Positions 7,174 through 15,178 of a stretch of 18,519 nt of DNA are shown here, in pieces. This DNA is from Chloroflexota bacterium. GTDB taxonomy: Bacteria; Chloroflexota; Dehalococcoidia; Lucifugimonadales; JADFKI01. Numbering within the stretch: position 1 is the stretch's first letter; the number at the start of each line of letters is the position of its first letter. Location: NCBI GenBank assembly GCA_022565015.1, contig JADFKI010000032.1, positions 1 to 18,519 on the forward strand, written 5' to 3'. A model generated the notes under the pieces. It did no database searches and was not told the DNA's origin. It worked only from the letters and a program-made list of their open reading frames with translations. The position numbers were made by a program, and so were the translations under genes.

Positions 7174-7431
7174 CTAAGCGGGAGAAATCGGCTCCAGTTC
7201 GAAGGTGTAGTCTTCGATGATCGGGTTGGCCAGCAGCTTTTCACACATGTCGCGGACTATACGGCCGGCGCTCTCCTCGTCATCTTCGTCAAGGCGGACC
7301 TCCATGTACTTGCCCGCCCGCACGCTCTCCACGGAATCGAAGCCAAGCTGACGCAAGCCGCCCTGAATAGTCCGGCCTTGCGGGTCGCTGACCGTGGGCT
7401 TTAATCGTATGAAGACCTTTGCGAGATACAT
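7174..7431 (-). CDS. purS: Phosphoribosylformylglycinamidine synthase subunit PurS
   Basis: PurS is the small structural subunit that links PurQ (glutaminase) to PurL in the four-part FGAM synthase, step four of purine synthesis. The 85-residue length is standard. The signature DPQGRTIQGGL followed by LGFDSVESVRAGKYMEV is diagnostic. It is the last gene of the minus-strand purine run, starts 8 bp after the DUF3105 stop, and converges on hisB with only 32 bp between stops. purQ and purL, often adjacent, are not in the window. No terminator is visible in the convergent gap. Confidence 0.93.
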   Translation of the reverse strand: MYLAKVFIRLKPTVSDPQGRTIQGGLRQLGFDSVESVRAGKYMEVRLDEDDEESAGRIVRDMCEKLLANPIIEDYTFELEPISPA

Positions 7432-7439
7432 TCTTACGG

Positions 7440-8078
7440 CTACCGTGCGTTGGGCTCGGGAGCGTTGACAGAGCTTATGTGGTTGTCGAAGAAGTCCCTG
7501 ATGCGGTCCTCGTCATATTCGTCGAAAACGTCAAGGAAAGTCCACGCCGCAAGCGCGATTCTTCCCTCGATACCAGCGTGGGGTGCCAACAGCATCTTGG
7601 CGCCTCGGTTCACACCCGTATTGACGAGTTGAGTAAGCTGCGTCATGAGCGTATCGCAGCCCTCCGGGCAGTTGTAGAAAACCGCCACGCCGCCGTGCTC
7701 GAAATTGTGGAGGTAGACTTCGGGCTCCAGCTCCGTTTCGTGGACGCCCCAACGGGTAGGCGCGAGAGGCTGGCCGAAATGGGGCCCTGACGTCGCGGGG
7801 ACCGAGTTATATTCGGCGTGGTCTTGCCCCGACGCTACGTGAATTCTGCTGACCTCGGGGAAGCGCTCTCCCGGGCCGTCGGGGGCGCTCTCGAAGAACC
7901 CACCGCTTCCGCCGAAATTGATGCCGCCTGCGAACAGGGATATGATGAATATGAATGACACGGAGGCTACGGCCGTGAATATGCCGTATCTGAGGAAGCG
8001 TCGCCTTCTATTTCGTCTGGCTCTTCTTGCGGCACGCACCTGCGTGCGGGTTGGCCTCTGATTAGTTCCTGTTGCCAT
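7440..8078 (-). CDS. DUF3105 membrane-anchored protein
   Basis: The 212-residue product has a strongly basic N-terminus (residues 11-30, rich in Arg), one transmembrane helix (about 32-52), a short linker and a soluble domain of about 130 residues, presumably outside the cell. The domain carries DUF3105 features: H87 in GQDHAEY, SGPHFG (97-102), HNFEHGG (124-130), cysteines 137 and 141 in NCPEGC, and a late histidine in DNH (198-200). The conserved histidines and cysteine pair suggest metal binding, but no function is established to my knowledge. It lies 45 bp after purC and 8 bp before purS, an unexpected place for a membrane protein. A GAGG shortly before the ATG supports the start. Confidence 0.8.
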   Translation of the reverse strand: MATGTNQRPTRTQVRAARRARRNRRRRFLRYGIFTAVASVSFIFIISLFAGGINFGGSGGFFESAPDGPGERFPEVSRIHVASGQDHAEYNSVPATSGPHFGQPLAPTRWGVHETELEPEVYLHNFEHGGVAVFYNCPEGCDTLMTQLTQLVNTGVNRGAKMLLAPHAGIEGRIALAAWTFLDVFDEYDEDRIRDFFDNHISSVNAPEPNAR

Positions 8079-8123
8079 ATAACCTCACCGACCGAATACT
8101 AACGTCCCCACCAGTTCATTCTG

Positions 8124-8999
8124 CTAGGCCAGTGTCCTCTCTGTCAACGTCTTGAAGGCCTCCAAATAGCGCTGGTGAGTCCTTTCCACGACATCGTCGG
8201 GAAGCTCGGGCGCAGGGGGTTCGTGGTCCCAACCCTGCTCGTCGAGCCAGTCACGCACGTACTGCTTGTCATAGTTGGGCTGGGACTTGCCGGGCGCATA
8301 TCCCGATGCGTCCCAGAACCTGCTCGAGTCCGGCGTCAGCAGCTCGTCGATAAGCGTGAGCCGGCCGTCGATAAGGCCGAACTCGAACTTGGTGTCCGCG
8401 ATGATTATTCCCTTGGTCTGAGCCAGGTCTCGGGCGAAGGAGTAGATATTTATGGACGTTTCCGCCAGCCTCTGAGTCAGCTCCTTTCCGACCATCTCCT
8501 CCATTTGCTCGACCGTAATCGCCTCGTCGTGGCCTACCTCCGCCTTGGTCGTGGGCGTGAACAGCGGCTCTGGGAACTTGTCGCCTTCCACCAGGCCCTC
8601 CGGCATGGGCTTCCCAGACACGGTACCGCTGCGGCGATACTCCGAGAGCGCCGAGCCCGTAATGTAACCCCTCACGACGCACTCGACGTCGATGCGCTCC
8701 GCCCTGCGCACGACCATCGACCTTCTGGCGATCTCCCGTGATATGTCCAGATCGTCGACTTCGGCGGCCAGGGCAATGTAGTGGTTCGGAATCAGGTGGG
8801 AAGTCTGCTCGAACCAGAATGCCGATATCTGACAGAGGACCGCCCCCTTCTCGGGGATGCCGGTCGGCAGGACTACGTCGAAGGCGGAGATGCGGTCGGT
8901 AGCGACCATGAGCAGTTTTCCGTCGCCGAGATCGTATGTATCCCGGACCTTTCCCTTGTGGAACATGTTGGGCAGCGAGGTCTCTGTGATCGTCGTCAT
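8124..8999 (-). CDS. purC: SAICAR synthase PurC
   Basis: PurC joins CAIR and aspartate using ATP to form SAICAR in purine synthesis. The 291-residue product is the longer form of the family. Recognisable segments are the ATP-binding GKVRDTYDLGDGK (16-28), TDRISAFDVVLP (34-45), ECVVRGYITGSALSEY (106-121) and IIADTKFEFGL in the C-terminal half, followed by LIDELLTPDSSRFW. It lies between purE (its functional predecessor, 51 bp upstream) and the DUF3105 gene on the same strand. The ATG start precedes the conserved N-terminal block by a normal distance. A GGAG lies about 11 bp upstream. Confidence 0.95.
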   Translation of the reverse strand: MTTITETSLPNMFHKGKVRDTYDLGDGKLLMVATDRISAFDVVLPTGIPEKGAVLCQISAFWFEQTSHLIPNHYIALAAEVDDLDISREIARRSMVVRRAERIDVECVVRGYITGSALSEYRRSGTVSGKPMPEGLVEGDKFPEPLFTPTTKAEVGHDEAITVEQMEEMVGKELTQRLAETSINIYSFARDLAQTKGIIIADTKFEFGLIDGRLTLIDELLTPDSSRFWDASGYAPGKSQPNYDKQYVRDWLDEQGWDHEPPAPELPDDVVERTHQRYLEAFKTLTERTLA

Positions 9000-9050
9000 C
9001 TCTAAGAACTCCGTTAATTATTCGATGTTGGTTGCGGCACTCGTATGCCT

Positions 9051-9509
9051 CTAGCGATTCTTCAGTCCCGCCCGGTAGTCGTCGTAGGCCGCTCTGATCG
9101 AATCGTGCTTTATGCCAAGGATCTGCGCGGCGAGGAATGCCGCGTTTCGCGCGCCCCAGGACCCCACCGCCACGCACGCGACCGGGATTCCCGGCGGCAT
9201 CTGGGCGATGGCGTAGAGGGCATCGATGCCGTTGAGCTCGCTGGAGGCCAGGGGAACGCCTATGACGGGCAGGGTGGTCCAGGAGGCAACGACGCCGGGT
9301 AGACCGGCCGAGCCGCCCGCCGCCGCTATGAGGACCTCGATGCCGTTGTCGCGTGCGGCCTGAGCGTATGCCATGACCTTCTCAGGGGTCCGGTGGGCCG
9401 AGGCTACGACGACTTCGTTTTCGATGCCCATCTGGTCCAGCACGTCGACGGTCTCTTGCACCACAGCCTCGTCAGAGCTGCTGCCCATGATTACGCCTAC
9501 GAGGGGCAT
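9051..9509 (-). CDS. purE: 5-(carboxyamino)imidazole ribonucleotide mutase / AIR carboxylase PurE
   Basis: PurE makes CAIR, the substrate of the adjacent PurC. The 152-residue product shows the phosphate-binding MGSSSDE (8-14), the catalytic SAHRTPE (37-43) and the ELNGIDALYAIAQMPPGIPV block of class I enzymes. The usual AGGAAHLPGM signature reads AGGSAGLPGVVAS (64-76), with Gly69 replacing the histidine. No purK is next to it. Whether the protein uses N5-CAIR (with PurK) or AIR plus CO2 directly cannot be settled from the sequence, and the altered signature makes the question open. The ATG has a good AAGGAGA site 6 bp upstream. The gap to purD is 67 bp. Confidence 0.92.
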   Translation of the reverse strand: MPLVGVIMGSSSDEAVVQETVDVLDQMGIENEVVVASAHRTPEKVMAYAQAARDNGIEVLIAAAGGSAGLPGVVASWTTLPVIGVPLASSELNGIDALYAIAQMPPGIPVACVAVGSWGARNAAFLAAQILGIKHDSIRAAYDDYRAGLKNR

Positions 9510-9576
9510 AACTTCTCCTTCATATAGATGCCGGTACTACTGCTAAATTCGATGTTCGTGAGTTGGGCAAAAAAAC

Positions 9577-10842
9577 CTAGAGGCCCGCTCCAATATCTCT
9601 TCGGTAAAAAGAGTCTCGAAATCTTATCTTGTCGATGTTTTCGTAGACCCTTCGCCTCGCCTCTTGGTGACTCTCCCCGGTGGCCGTCACGGTGAGAACT
9701 CTGCCGCCGTCGGTGAGCGTAGTAAGGCCATCGTCCGACTGCCGTGTGCCTGCCTGAAATACGATAGCGTCATCCAGGTCGTCGATGCCCGATATCTCGT
9801 ACCCGGTCGGGTAGCTCCCGGGATATCCGCCCGAGGCGACGACGACTCCGACGACGGCCCGCTGCTCCCACTGAATGTCCAGGCCCGACAGCTTGCCCTT
9901 GGCCGTGGCCAGCATGATCTCCAGCAGGTCGGATTTCAGGCGTGGCAGGGTGACCTGGGCCTCCGGGTCGCCCATACGACAGTTGAACTCCACCACTCTG
10001 GGTCCCGTGCCGGTCAGCATGAGCCCCAGATAAAGCACGCCTCGATAGTAGGCGTCCTCGGCTATCAGGGCCTTCACCACCGGCTCAAGAATATCCCGCC
10101 TGACCTGCGCCTCAAGGTCCCTGTTCCAGACCGAAGAGGCGGGAGGGCTGTAGCTGCCCATGCCACCCGTATTGGGGCCGACGTCGCCGTCCCCAACGCG
10201 CTTGTAGTCGCACGCCGCCACGATGGACGAGACGTAGTCGCCGTCGACGAAGGCAAATACGCTGATTTCGTGCCCCTGCAGGTACTCTTCCACGAGCACC
10301 TGGTCGCCGGCGCTGCCGAAAGCTCGCTGCTCCATGCACCGTCGCAGGGCATCGGCGGCCTCTTCTCTTGTCCTGGCGATCAATACGCCTTTTCCAGCAG
10401 CCAGTCCGTCGGCTTTGACTACAATTGGCAGCTCACACTGCTCGATATGGGCCTGAGCGTCTTTCATGGAAGAAAAAGTCTCGGCTTTAGCCGTCGGGAT
10501 ATTGTGGGCCGTCATGAGGCGCTTCGCGAACGCCTTGCTGCTCTCGATGCGAGCCGCGGCCTTGGATGGGCCGAATATCAGCAGGCCCTCGTCCTGGAAC
10601 CGGTCGACGATGCCGTCTGCCAGGGGCACTTCCGGCCCGACGACGGTAAACTCTATCGATTCGGACTTGGCGAAGTCCAGCAGACTGCCGATGTTCGTTG
10701 CCCCGATGGGCACGTTTCTGGCAATCTGCGCGGTGCCGGCGTTCCCGGGGGCCACGAGGAGCTCTGAAACGCCGGGGCTCTGGGTTAGCTTCCACGCAAT
10801 GGCGTGCTCTCTGGCGCCGTTGCCCACAATGAGGACCTTCAT
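9577..10842 (-). CDS. purD: Phosphoribosylamine-glycine ligase PurD (GAR synthetase)
   Basis: PurD, an ATP-grasp enzyme, joins phosphoribosylamine and glycine. The start at ATG 10842 gives a 421-residue protein beginning MKVLIVGNGAREHAIAWKL, the standard N-terminus; a longer frame upstream is just read-through. Key features are GPSKAAARIESSKAFAK, the ATP-grasp loop VVKADGLAAGKGVLIA, EEYLQGHEISVFAFVDG, GPNTGGMGSYSP, and the metal and nucleotide site VVEFNCRMGDPEAQVTLPRL. The ATG shares one base with the stop of the MazG-like gene (TAATG), so translation is coupled. A T7 run follows the stop on the coding strand, but the stem before it is too weak to call a terminator. Confidence 0.96.
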   Translation of the reverse strand: MKVLIVGNGAREHAIAWKLTQSPGVSELLVAPGNAGTAQIARNVPIGATNIGSLLDFAKSESIEFTVVGPEVPLADGIVDRFQDEGLLIFGPSKAAARIESSKAFAKRLMTAHNIPTAKAETFSSMKDAQAHIEQCELPIVVKADGLAAGKGVLIARTREEAADALRRCMEQRAFGSAGDQVLVEEYLQGHEISVFAFVDGDYVSSIVAACDYKRVGDGDVGPNTGGMGSYSPPASSVWNRDLEAQVRRDILEPVVKALIAEDAYYRGVLYLGLMLTGTGPRVVEFNCRMGDPEAQVTLPRLKSDLLEIMLATAKGKLSGLDIQWEQRAVVGVVVASGGYPGSYPTGYEISGIDDLDDAIVFQAGTRQSDDGLTTLTDGGRVLTVTATGESHQEARRRVYENIDKIRFRDSFYRRDIGAGL

Positions 10843-11225
10843 TAGACGCCGGCTCTCCTGACGATCTTGCCCGACGATTCTTCGAGGACGTGCGTCTTTT
10901 GTGTCTTTTTGTCGTTTTTGATAGCTACCCGCAGGCAAGCCTCCGCGCCCTGGGCATTGGACAGGTATACGCCGCCCAAGGCCACGAAGGCCACGTCGGC
11001 AAGCTCAAGAAGCGCCTTGTCCAGATCACCCTTGTTCAGATCGCTGGCATGCTCTCCCGCCTCTTCCATGAGGAACAGGAACTGTTTTCGCAGGGCCTCC
11101 AGGGCCCGGTCGGGGCTCCCGTTGGTATCGACGGGCATCGACCCGAACCTGTGATGGAAGTCATAAACACTCTCGGCGAGACGGCCAACCGAGGAGAGGA
11201 ACTCATGCTTCGTAATTTCCGACAT
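10842..11225 (-). CDS. MazG-like nucleotide pyrophosphohydrolase fold protein
   Basis: The 127-residue protein looks like the all-alpha NTP pyrophosphatase superfamily (MazG-like, dUTPase-2-like). The metal-binding pattern EExxE then ExxD appears as E54-E55-x2-E58 (LMEEAGEHA) and E74-x2-D77 (LLELADVAF). A later KNDKK segment (103-107) is also typical. Such enzymes cleave NTPs to NMP and pyrophosphate, often cleaning non-canonical nucleotides. The substrate here is not known. It lies between a small unknown gene (5 bp away) and purD, with which it overlaps by one base, so it is produced together with purine enzymes. HisE belongs to the same superfamily and hisE is not seen in the his operon, but the sequence does not look like HisE. 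Confidence 0.72.
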   Translation of the reverse strand: MSEITKHEFLSSVGRLAESVYDFHHRFGSMPVDTNGSPDRALEALRKQFLFLMEEAGEHASDLNKGDLDKALLELADVAFVALGGVYLSNAQGAEACLRVAIKNDKKTQKTHVLEESSGKIVRRAGV

Positions 11226-11230
11226 CGACC

Positions 11231-11590
11231 CTACGTCCCTCCTGGGGTGTTGCCCGAAGCGTACTCGTAAGCGGCCTGAATCCAGGGAACTACGTCCGGC
11301 ACGCCGTCAGGAAGCAAAATGACCATCTGGACCCATTCGGCGTACCCATCACCTCCGTCGGGAGGCTGGAACGGGGACACGCCCGCCAGTCCGAACGCCT
11401 TCGATCTGAGATCGCCCGGAAGTCCGACCGCAATTACACCCTCGAGGAGGATGGCAAACGTCGCGCCGGAAACGTTGTAGCCCACGCCGCCGTGCTCTAA
11501 CCCCGTGGATACGCGGTCCCATCCTAGCAGGTGCTCGTCGAAGGCGGCCTTAACATCCGGATCGATTAATATTTCTTCTTCCATCGACAT
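11231..11590 (-). CDS. Small protein of unknown function, faintly TfoX-like
   Basis: The 119-residue product is not firmly recognised. It is acidic, with no signal peptide or membrane segment. The stretch GGVGYNVSGATFAILLEG (34-51), then a conserved-looking GLPGDLRSKAFGLAGV, and an ending VPDVVPWIQAAYEYA (100-114) recall the layout of the TfoX N-terminal domain and related small alpha/beta proteins, but the similarity is only impressionistic. The start ATG 11590 has AGGTGA seven bases upstream; a second ATG two codons later is possible. It lies 129 bp after guaA and 5 bp before the MazG-like gene, whose upstream GGAGG is inside its final codons, so it is a genuine operon member. Confidence 0.6.
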   Translation of the reverse strand: MSMEEEILIDPDVKAAFDEHLLGWDRVSTGLEHGGVGYNVSGATFAILLEGVIAVGLPGDLRSKAFGLAGVSPFQPPDGGDGYAEWVQMVILLPDGVPDVVPWIQAAYEYASGNTPGGT

Positions 11591-11719
11591 ACGCAGGTCA
11601 CCTAGTTTCTTCAGCGAAATCTGGAATCAGCGTGCCGCCTTCGTCCGACAGGGCAACGCTCGCTATACAATAAAGGTATATCTTGCCCGGCGTGGGGTCT
11701 GTCTTAATTTCGGGGAAAA

Positions 11720-13294
11720 TCACTCCCATTCGATAGTGCCGGGCGGCTTGCTGGTGATGTCGTACACGACTCGATTTACGTCTGGCACCTCGTTGGCAAT
11801 CCGGCTGGACATGCGTGCCAGGACGTCGTGGGGTATGCGCGCCCAGTCCGCCGTCATCGCGTCTTCGCTGGTAACGGCCCGAATTGCGATCACATGACCG
11901 TACGTCCGAAGGTCGCCCACGACGCCGACGCTGCGAGTGTCCGTCAGGACGGCGAAGCTCTGCCATGTCTCATCATAGAGGCCGTTGGACCGAATTTCGT
12001 CCATGACGATCGCGTCCGCTGCCCTTAATATCTCCAGCTTGTCGTAGGTGACCTCACCGATAATTCGAATGGCGAGCCCCGGACCGGGGAAGGGCTGTCG
12101 ATGCACGATCTCCTCGGGCAAGCCCAGCTCGAGGCCCACATTCCGCACCTCGTCCTTGAAGAGGTTGCGAAGGGGCTCGACGAGCTTGAGCTTCATGTGC
12201 TCCGGAAGACCCCCTACGTTGTGGTGGGTCTTTATCTTGGCAGAGACCGTATTATCGGAGGTCTCGCTCTCGATGACGTCGGGATACAGGGTTCCCTGGG
12301 CGAGGAAGTCGACCTCGCCGATGCCCGCGGCCTCCTCGTCGAAGACCCGTATGAACTCCTCGCCGATGATCTTACGCTTTGTTTCGGGGTCCACGACTCC
12401 CTGGAGCGCTCCCAGGAAGTTCTCGGTCGCCTCGGAGTAGATGAGGTTCGCCTTGAAGTGCTTCTCGAAGACCTCCCGGACCTGCTCCGGCTCGTTTCGA
12501 CGCATGAGGCCGTTGTTGACGAATATGCAGGTAAGCTGGTCGCCGACCGCCCTGTGGACCAGCGTGGCCGCCACGGCGGAGTCGACGCCTCCCGACAGGG
12601 CGCAGATCACCTTTCCCGTTCCGACTCGGTCCTGTATCGAGGTTATCGACTCGTTTATGAAGTTGCCCGTCGTCCAGAGCCCTTCACATTTACAGGCCTT
12701 ATACAGGAAGTTCTCGATTATGGCCTTGCCCTGGGGGGTGTGCACAACCTCGGGGTGAAACTGCAAGCCGTACCTGTGACGGTCGTCCCCCATGACGGTT
12801 ATGGGAGAGTTGTCGGTGTACGCCAGGGCGGCGAATCCGGGAGGCGGCTCGGTTATGTGGTCGCCGTGGCTCATCCAGACCTGCATCGATTCGGGCAGCG
12901 CGTCGAAAATGGAGTTGCCCGAAGAGCACTGGTGCATCACCGCATGGCCGTATTCGCGCTTGGCCGCGGGCTTTACGCTGCCACCTAGCTGGTGTGCCAT
13001 TACCTGCATGCCGTAGCATATTCCCAGAACGGGCAGGCCTTTATCGTAGACCCACTGGGGCGCAAGAGGGGCACCCTCCTCGTATACGCTTGCAGGCCCT
13101 CCGGACAGAATGACGCCCCTGGGATTTAGATGGGCTACGCTCTCCCACGTAGAGCCGTGGGAGACGATCTCGCAATAGACGTGGCTTTCCCGGACGCGCC
13201 TCGCTATGAGCATGCTGTACTGGGAGCCGAAATCGATCACGAGGACCGATTCTCGAGGGCTTGTGAGGTGTGTGACGCCTTCCGGCGACTCCAT
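11720..13294 (-). CDS. guaA: GMP synthase (glutamine-hydrolysing) GuaA
   Basis: GuaA converts XMP to GMP with ATP and the ammonia of glutamine. The N-terminal glutaminase domain (about residues 16-200) has VIDFGSQYSMLIARRVRE, the nucleophile C93 in GICYGMQ, and H180 with E182 in LQFHPEV. The ATP pyrophosphatase domain has the PP-loop ALSGGVDSA (232-240), with GTLYPDVIES and KTHHNVGGLPE downstream. The dimerisation domain ends in KPPGTIEWE, the standard C-terminus. I chose ATG 13294 (524 residues, near the family's usual length). An in-frame GTG at 13330 would add 12 residues with no better ribosome site. It is the first gene of the minus-strand purine run, divergent from tsaC. Confidence 0.95.
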   Translation of the reverse strand: MESPEGVTHLTSPRESVLVIDFGSQYSMLIARRVRESHVYCEIVSHGSTWESVAHLNPRGVILSGGPASVYEEGAPLAPQWVYDKGLPVLGICYGMQVMAHQLGGSVKPAAKREYGHAVMHQCSSGNSIFDALPESMQVWMSHGDHITEPPPGFAALAYTDNSPITVMGDDRHRYGLQFHPEVVHTPQGKAIIENFLYKACKCEGLWTTGNFINESITSIQDRVGTGKVICALSGGVDSAVAATLVHRAVGDQLTCIFVNNGLMRRNEPEQVREVFEKHFKANLIYSEATENFLGALQGVVDPETKRKIIGEEFIRVFDEEAAGIGEVDFLAQGTLYPDVIESETSDNTVSAKIKTHHNVGGLPEHMKLKLVEPLRNLFKDEVRNVGLELGLPEEIVHRQPFPGPGLAIRIIGEVTYDKLEILRAADAIVMDEIRSNGLYDETWQSFAVLTDTRSVGVVGDLRTYGHVIAIRAVTSEDAMTADWARIPHDVLARMSSRIANEVPDVNRVVYDITSKPPGTIEWE

Positions 13295-13529
13295 GGGTGC
13301 TGAGTTGTGACCTGTGCCGGGATTTACCACTTAGTCCAAATCCTGAAGCATTTTAGTCGTTTAAACTAGGTTCCGGCGTCACGATTAGCGCAACATTCAG
13401 GGATTCTCAATAGAGGCGAAATAACCAACCCGAAACGCTAACTTCATCAGGGAACAAGCTACCATCTATGATATACTATTGCAAGCTCGAAATCTAATAT
13501 CTTTTTTCTGTGCGAGCCTGTATAAAGCC
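13295..13529. other. Divergent regulatory region between guaA and tsaC
   Basis: This AT-richer gap holds the start regions of two opposite operons. For tsaC there is an extended -10 element (separate entry). For guaA, TAAAAT on the minus strand (plus positions 13350-13355) is a fair -10, but no matching -35 is visible. A GTTTAAAC palindrome lies at about 13359-13366. I looked on the minus strand for a purine riboswitch core ahead of guaA and saw none, so any purine control is by another route or by a protein such as a PurR-like factor. Confidence 0.4.
13469..13477 (+). promoter_or_regulatory. Extended -10 promoter candidate for the tsaC operon
   Basis: TGATATACT fits the extended -10 pattern TGnTATAAT with one change (TATACT). 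Promoters of this type need no good -35, and none is seen at the proper distance. Transcription would start near 13484, leaving about 46 bases before the tsaC ATG. Confidence 0.45.
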
Positions 13530-14168
13530 ATGAAGGGCGATATCGAATCAGCGGTGGAGATCCTGAGAAAGGGTGGCGTGTTGGCGGTGCCGACGGACAC
13601 CCTTTACGGGCTGGCCGCGTCTGCATTCAACGTGGATGCGGTGGAGCGGATCTTCAAGATAAAGGGCCGCCCCGAAGACATGGCGATGCCCCTGCTTCTG
13701 GCCAGTCCCGATGACCTGTCGCAGTGCGCCGTCGACGTGCCCGGATATGCATGGGGCCTTATCGACAGATTCTGGCCCGGCGCGCTAACCCTGGTCTTGA
13801 AGAGGTCGGACATCGTGCCGGATATCGTGACGGCGGGGCGGGAGACGGTCGCCCTGAGGGTCCCAGACCATCCAGTCCCCAGGGCGATAGCGCGGGAGCT
13901 GGGCGGGCCCATAACCGGAACGAGTGCTAACCGAAACGGTAAAATCGGCATAGCCGTCGCCGAAGACGTGAGACGTGAGTTCGGCGATGAGATCGATCTA
14001 GTAGTCGAGTCTGATACCCCGCTCGTGGGTGTGGCCTCGACTGTCCTGGACCTGACCTCCAGCGTGCCGGCGATTCTCAGAGCCGGGGCAGTGGACATCG
14101 AATCGATCAGGGCCGTGTGCCCGCAGGTGACGGCCCTTTCCGAGCCCATAATAGAGTCCTTGTGTTGA
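13530..14168 (+). CDS. tsaC: Threonylcarbamoyl-AMP synthase TsaC/Sua5 (YrdC family)
   Basis: This enzyme makes threonylcarbamoyl-AMP from threonine, bicarbonate and ATP, the donor for t6A at position 37 of ANN-decoding tRNAs. The 212-residue product is a single YrdC domain without the extra Sua5 C-terminal domain. Key parts are the N-terminal GGVLAVPTDTLYGLA (15-29), IKGRPEDMAMPLLL (44-57), FWPGALTLVL (81-90), ITGTSANRNGK (128-138) and GVASTVLDL (167-175). I chose ATG 13530 because residues upstream are not YrdC-like and a promoter element lies in them. The stop overlaps the next gene's TTG (TTGA). Confidence 0.9.
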   Translation: MKGDIESAVEILRKGGVLAVPTDTLYGLAASAFNVDAVERIFKIKGRPEDMAMPLLLASPDDLSQCAVDVPGYAWGLIDRFWPGALTLVLKRSDIVPDIVTAGRETVALRVPDHPVPRAIARELGGPITGTSANRNGKIGIAVAEDVRREFGDEIDLVVESDTPLVGVASTVLDLTSSVPAILRAGAVDIESIRAVCPQVTALSEPIIESLC

Positions 14169-15178
14169 CCCTACCTCAGTTCACATCGGACCTTTCGGAT
14201 GTCATCGAAAAAGAGCTGACGGGCATCATAAAGTCCAGGGACGTCCCTCTGTACGACATGATGGCTTACCACATGGGGTGGCAGAGCGCTCCCGGCCTCG
14301 ACGACAGCCCAATACCACAGCAGCGAACGCGGGGCGTGCTCTGCTTGTTGGCCTGCCGGGCGCTGGGTGGCGACTACTCCAGTGCGATACCGGCCGCCGC
14401 CGCCGTCGAGCTCGTACACAGCTTCACCGAGGTGCATGACGACGTTCAGGGAGGCCAGCCTCAGCGGGACGGACGCGACGCACTGTGGTGGGTGTGGGGC
14501 CCGGCGCAGGCCATAAATGCCGGAGACGGTCTGCACGCCCTGGCTCGCCTGGCCCTGTTTCAGCTTCTCGACCGCGGTGCATCGCCCGAACTGGTGTTCA
14601 GGGCCGTCCAGCTGATGGACAAGACCAGCCTCGAGGTCTGCGAAGGCCGCTTCATGGACCTCGAAGCCCAGGAGCGAATCGACCTGAGCGTCGAATCATA
14701 CATGAAGATGGCCCGCAGCAAGACGGGGGCGCTGTTTGCCTGTGCCATGCAGCTGGGGGCTCTCATCGGCGGCGGAGATGAAGAAGCCGTGGAGTCGCTG
14801 GGAAGGTGCGGGTACGAGCTCGGCCTGGCAATCCAGATTCGCGAAGATATTGTGGCGCTCTGGGGCAATGGCTCTGAGGAGTACGTTCCAAGCACCGAGG
14901 TGATGAACAAGAAGAAGCTCTTTCCCGCCGTTTACGCTGTGGAGAATGCTAAAGTAAGCGATAAGAGGCGGATGGGCGAGATCTATTTTAAGCGGGTACT
15001 GGATCCCGACGACGTTATGGCGCTGCGACAGGTCATAGAGGAGTTGGGCGCCAAGGACGCGGCGGAGCGGGCCCTCCGGCATCATGCCGACGAGGCCCTG
15101 TCCGCATTGGAAGAGTCCTCAATCGGCGCCGAGGGGAAGGGACCCCTTGCCGAGACGATCAACTCACTTCTTGGGTGA
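14165..15178 (+). CDS. Polyprenyl synthetase family protein with degenerate Asp-rich motifs
   Basis: The roughly 337-residue product has the all-helical trans-prenyltransferase fold, whose active members extend allylic diphosphates with IPP. The order is right: VHSFTEVHDDVQ (84-95), WWVWGPAQAINAGDGLHALA (108-127), the KTGALFA stretch (186-192) and a second motif region QIREDIVALWG (224-234) followed by KKKLFPAVYA. But DDxxD reads DDVQG, the usual basic RRG reads QRDGR, the second DDxxD reads EDIVA, and the early GKRxRP reads QQRTRG. A related variant group with DDxQD-type motifs and a WG...QAINAGD block exists, so it may be active with changed specificity or be non-catalytic. TTG 14165 overlaps the tsaC stop; GTG one codon earlier is an alternative. 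It overlaps pgk by one base. Confidence 0.8.
   Translation: MTLPQFTSDLSDVIEKELTGIIKSRDVPLYDMMAYHMGWQSAPGLDDSPIPQQRTRGVLCLLACRALGGDYSSAIPAAAAVELVHSFTEVHDDVQGGQPQRDGRDALWWVWGPAQAINAGDGLHALARLALFQLLDRGASPELVFRAVQLMDKTSLEVCEGRFMDLEAQERIDLSVESYMKMARSKTGALFACAMQLGALIGGGDEEAVESLGRCGYELGLAIQIREDIVALWGNGSEEYVPSTEVMNKKKLFPAVYAVENAKVSDKRRMGEIYFKRVLDPDDVMALRQVIEELGAKDAAERALRHHADEALSALEESSIGAEGKGPLAETINSLLG

Noticed and set aside
9555..9580. T7 run after the purD stop as a terminator
   Set aside because: The stem before it is only a few base pairs, and purE follows closely with a good ribosome site.
9664..10767. 367-residue plus-strand open frame antisense to purD
   Set aside because: A shadow frame typical of GC-rich genes; purD on the other strand is fully supported by motifs.
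12101..12988. 295-residue plus-strand open frame antisense to guaA
   Set aside because: Shadow frame; guaA has complete glutaminase and synthetase motifs on the minus strand.
13295..13478. Purine riboswitch ahead of guaA
   Set aside because: No conserved purine riboswitch core or paired loops could be recognised on the minus strand.
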